This document shows positions 6,400-8,523 of a stretch of DNA of 8,523 nt, piece by piece (within the stretch, counting starts at the first letter, position 1; every line of letters starts with the position of its first letter). Under the pieces are notes generated by a model. The model saw only the letters and a list, made by a program, of their open reading frames with translations, searched no databases and had not been told where the DNA came from. Source of the stretch: JBDTMC01 sp039934475 (GTDB lineage Bacteria; Acidobacteriota; Terriglobia; Bryobacterales; Bryobacteraceae); contig JBDTMC010000347.1 of NCBI GenBank assembly GCA_039934475.1, forward strand, positions 1 to 8,523, written 5' to 3'. Position numbers and translations under genes: made by a program.

Positions 6400-8399
6400 A
6401 ACGCAGCAGTCGTGGGCCGGCACGGTTTTTCTGCATGAGTCTGTGCCTGCCGGTGATCGCCGCAGCTCAATCGGCGAGCCTGGCAGACGCGAGCCTGGAG
6501 GCGCTGATGGATATTCGAGTCACCTCCGTATCGAAGAAAGACCAGCCTCTTGCCAAGGCCGCCAGCGCGGTGTTTGTCATCACGCAGAACGACATTCGCC
6601 ATTCCGGCGCGACCAATATTCCGGATTTGCTTCGAATGGTTCCGGGCGTCAATGTGGCCCGCATCACCGCCAACACCTGGGCGATCAGCATTCGCGGATT
6701 TAATTCCCGCTATTCGGGCAAGGTTCTGGTGCTGATTGACGGACGTACCGTATACACGCCGCTATTCTCGGGCGTCTATTGGGACCAACAAGGCATGCCA
6801 CTCGAGGATATCGACCGCATCGAAGTGATTCGCGGTTCCGGCGGCACCGTTTGGGGGGCCAACGCGATGAACGGCGTGATCAACGTCATCACAAAGAGCG
6901 CCGCCGATACGCATGGCGCGCTGGTCCGGGCCTCGACAGGCTCACAGGGTCACGCCGGCGCCTTGGTTCAATATGGCGCCGCCGCCGGAACAAAAGGCTC
7001 GTATCGTATCTACAGTCGCTATGCCATGAACGGGGACTCGCCCCCTTATGCCGGCAAGGGGGTGGATAGCGGCCATTCCTCGCAGGCGGGCTTTCGCTCC
7101 GACTGGACGTTGTCACCGCAAGACAGGCTGACCGTGCAGGCCGATGTTCTCGGGGCGTCCGAGGCTCAGTCGATCACTACGCTGTTCTCTAACCGACTGC
7201 CGGACTCGTTCACGTTCAACGACAAAGTGCGCTTCGCAGCCGGAAACGTCCTGGCGAACTGGAATCACGTGTTCGACAACGGTTCGGAGACCACATTGCA
7301 TGTGTATTACGACCGGTACCGTCGTTTTGACCAGGGTCTGAACACTACCAATACCGGCGATGTCGATCTTCAATACCACTTCCGCGCCTTCTCGTGGAAC
7401 GACATCGTCACAGGGCTCAGCTATCGCCTAACGGATCAGAGTTGGAGCGATGGTTATTCGACCGTGCTCGGCACTGGCCACCGGCGCGACAACCTGTTCA
7501 CCACTTTCGTTCAGGACGAAGTCCAAATCGCCAAAACGGTCGCACTTACGATTGGGGTAAAAGTCGAGCACAATGCCTACACCGGATTCGAATTCGAACC
7601 CAGCGTCAAACTGGCTTACTCGCCAAATAGCCGTCAGACCATATGGGCGGCAGCCTCAAGGTCCATCCAGCAAACGTCCTGGCTCTATTCCGAAGCGCTG
7701 GTGGACTATGCCACGGTACCGGTTCAGGGCGGCTTTGCGGTCTACCGCATCTCAGGCAACCCAGATGGGATCGCTCCGGTTCTGTTTGCTTACGAGCTGG
7801 GCTATCGGACTGAACTTTCCCATAAATTCACTTTGGACACAACCGTATTCATCTATGACTACGATCGCCTGCAGACTTTGGAACCAGAGGCGCGGTTCAT
7901 TGCCCTCACTCCCGCGCCGCCCCACGTCGTTCTTCCGCACATCTTCGAGAGTTTCGGGGCCGCAAGGAACTACGGGTTTGAAGCCTCGGCGGGCTGGGAT
8001 GCGGCCAGATGGTGGCGGCTTAGCCCCGGGTTCAGCTATCTTCAAAACCACCTTTCGCTGGATCCTCGCAGCAAGGATTCGAGCTATCTCTTAACCCACG
8101 GCCCAACTCGCGGCGATGCCCCTAAACGCCAAGTACAGTTGCGGTCGAACATAAGGCTTCCTCACAACCTGGAATGGGACGTGTCGGCGTTCTACGTCGG
8201 ATCGCTGCAGTTTGGTCCGGTGCCCGCCTACACGCGGCTCGATACGCGGCTGGGTTGGCGCATCGGCGAGACCCTGGAACTCAGCATCGCCGGGCAGAAT
8301 CTGCTATCGCCACGCCATATCGAGTTTCTGGATTCTGTGTATGTGAATCCGACAGAGGTGCAGCGCGGCGTTGTCGCCAAGCTGACGTGGCGGCGTTGA
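6387..8399 (+). CDS. TonB-dependent receptor-like outer-membrane protein (copy B)
   Basis: 670 residues from GTG 6387. The signal peptide has a basic start (LKRSSRGPAR), a hydrophobic core (FFCMSLCLPVIAAA) and likely cleavage after IAAA. SLEALMDIRVTSVSKK starts at residue 36, followed by a plug domain to about 173 and a barrel to the end. It is a close paralog of the gene before it: over the 138 residues from SLE to the end of the plug I count about 23 differences, and the barrels align throughout with more divergence in loops. Ligand and energy coupling are unknown, and no canonical TonB box is clear. It also ends in LTWRR. The frame is open further upstream to 6174, but that part is an out-of-frame shadow of copy A. 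A further exported protein starts 28 bases after its stop, suggesting a three-gene unit. Confidence 0.92.
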   Translation: MAPLKRSSRGPARFFCMSLCLPVIAAAQSASLADASLEALMDIRVTSVSKKDQPLAKAASAVFVITQNDIRHSGATNIPDLLRMVPGVNVARITANTWAISIRGFNSRYSGKVLVLIDGRTVYTPLFSGVYWDQQGMPLEDIDRIEVIRGSGGTVWGANAMNGVINVITKSAADTHGALVRASTGSQGHAGALVQYGAAAGTKGSYRIYSRYAMNGDSPPYAGKGVDSGHSSQAGFRSDWTLSPQDRLTVQADVLGASEAQSITTLFSNRLPDSFTFNDKVRFAAGNVLANWNHVFDNGSETTLHVYYDRYRRFDQGLNTTNTGDVDLQYHFRAFSWNDIVTGLSYRLTDQSWSDGYSTVLGTGHRRDNLFTTFVQDEVQIAKTVALTIGVKVEHNAYTGFEFEPSVKLAYSPNSRQTIWAAASRSIQQTSWLYSEALVDYATVPVQGGFAVYRISGNPDGIAPVLFAYELGYRTELSHKFTLDTTVFIYDYDRLQTLEPEARFIALTPAPPHVVLPHIFESFGAARNYGFEASAGWDAARWWRLSPGFSYLQNHLSLDPRSKDSSYLLTHGPTRGDAPKRQVQLRSNIRLPHNLEWDVSAFYVGSLQFGPVPAYTRLDTRLGWRIGETLELSIAGQNLLSPRHIEFLDSVYVNPTEVQRGVVAKLTWRR

Positions 8400-8431
8400 A
8401 TCATGCAACCCCTAAGATCCGAGAACAATGA
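8387..8431 (+). other. Short relic or coupling mini-ORF between receptor B and the next gene
   Basis: At the end of receptor B, GTG 8387 stands in the same place as the real start of receptor B at the end of receptor A (6387), and about 19 of 20 surrounding bases match. Here the frame runs only 14 codons (VAALNHATPKIREQ) to TGA 8429-8431, which overlaps the ATG at 8428 as ATGA. The Shine-Dalgarno equivalent is lost (GCCAAG in place of GGGGAG). It may be a leftover of the duplication or may help couple translation; I do not claim it is a gene. Confidence 0.25.
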
Positions 8432-8523
8432 TGATTACTCAGGCCCATATCCTCACCAAGACATGGGCCACTGCCATCACCCTCGTCATTGTTGCTTCCT
8501 TCGTCGCAAAACTCGCTCTTGCC
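8428..8523 (+). CDS. Exported protein, N-terminal fragment (3' end outside window)
   Basis: The frame from ATG 8428 (or the adjacent ATG 8431) is open to the window edge, giving 32 codons: MMITQAHILTKTW, then ATAITLVIVASFV, then AKLALA. This is a good signal peptide, with a lysine-containing start, a hydrophobic stretch at about 14-27 and a probable cleavage site after ALA. GAGA at 8421-8424 is a modest ribosome site. The gene starts 28 bases after receptor B on the same strand and is probably in its operon. No mature sequence is visible, so the family cannot be recognised. A second YfiR-type protein is a reasonable guess from the neighbourhood, nothing more. Confidence 0.6.
   Translation, partial: MMITQAHILTKTWATAITLVIVASFVAKLALA

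Larger units (their letters stand above)
4501..8399 (+). repeat. Tandem gene duplication: receptor A (4501-6399) and receptor B (6492-8399)
   Basis: The two receptor genes align from the SLE codons to the stop codons, over 1899 and 1908 bases. DNA similarity is highest in the plug; for example GGGGGGCCAACGCGATGAA occurs in both. The similarity reaches past the coding end: CTGACGTGGCG-C/G-CGTTGAA is shared by both 3' ends. This is an old, diverged duplication, not a recent repeat. Confidence 0.85.

Noticed and set aside
1..8523. CRISPR array, tRNA, rRNA or insertion sequence
   Set aside because: No regularly spaced direct repeats, no tRNA-like cloverleaf or rRNA sequence, and no transposase motifs were seen in any reading of the window.

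Overview
The window looks like chromosomal DNA of a moderately GC-rich Gram-negative bacterium. Outer-membrane TonB-dependent receptors and a periplasmic YfiR protein require a double membrane. The style of the proteins (receptors of the 'SLE-x-LM-x-I-x-VTSVSKK' type, a cysteine-less ArsC-like protein beside pcm, a small DUF3606 protein) suggests Acidobacteriota, perhaps a Solibacter/Bryobacter relative. That placement is from memory of protein families, not from a search.

Left part (1-874, + strand): the 3' end of pcm (protein-L-isoaspartate O-methyltransferase), a cysteine-free ArsC/Spx-fold protein and a small DUF3606 protein, closely spaced and probably co-transcribed. A 197-base gap (875-1071) follows, holding several perfect inverted repeats.

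Middle part (1072-4093): a secreted YfiR-family (DUF4154) protein on + faces a large membrane-bound c-di-GMP enzyme on -, with 31 bases between their stop codons. The enzyme has the order TM - CHASE8-like periplasmic domain - TM - HAMP - PAS - GGDEF - EAL, with GGDEF and EAL signature motifs intact. YfiR and a YfiN-type CHASE8 cyclase are known partners in Pseudomonas, where YfiR holds YfiN inactive from the periplasm. Here the partner genes converge instead of forming an operon.

Right part (4279-8523, + strand): divergent from the enzyme, two tandem paralogous TonB-dependent receptor-like genes overlap by 13 bases. Immediately after them comes the start of another exported protein, cut by the window edge after 32 codons, which may be a second YfiR-like protein.

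Taken together, the right two thirds read as an envelope-spanning signalling locus: outer-membrane receptor-like proteins, a periplasmic YfiR regulator, and an inner-membrane enzyme that makes or breaks c-di-GMP. The receptors would take the outer-membrane place held by YfiB in Pseudomonas. This wiring is inferred from gene content and known YfiBNR biology; ligand and direction of signalling cannot be read from the sequence.
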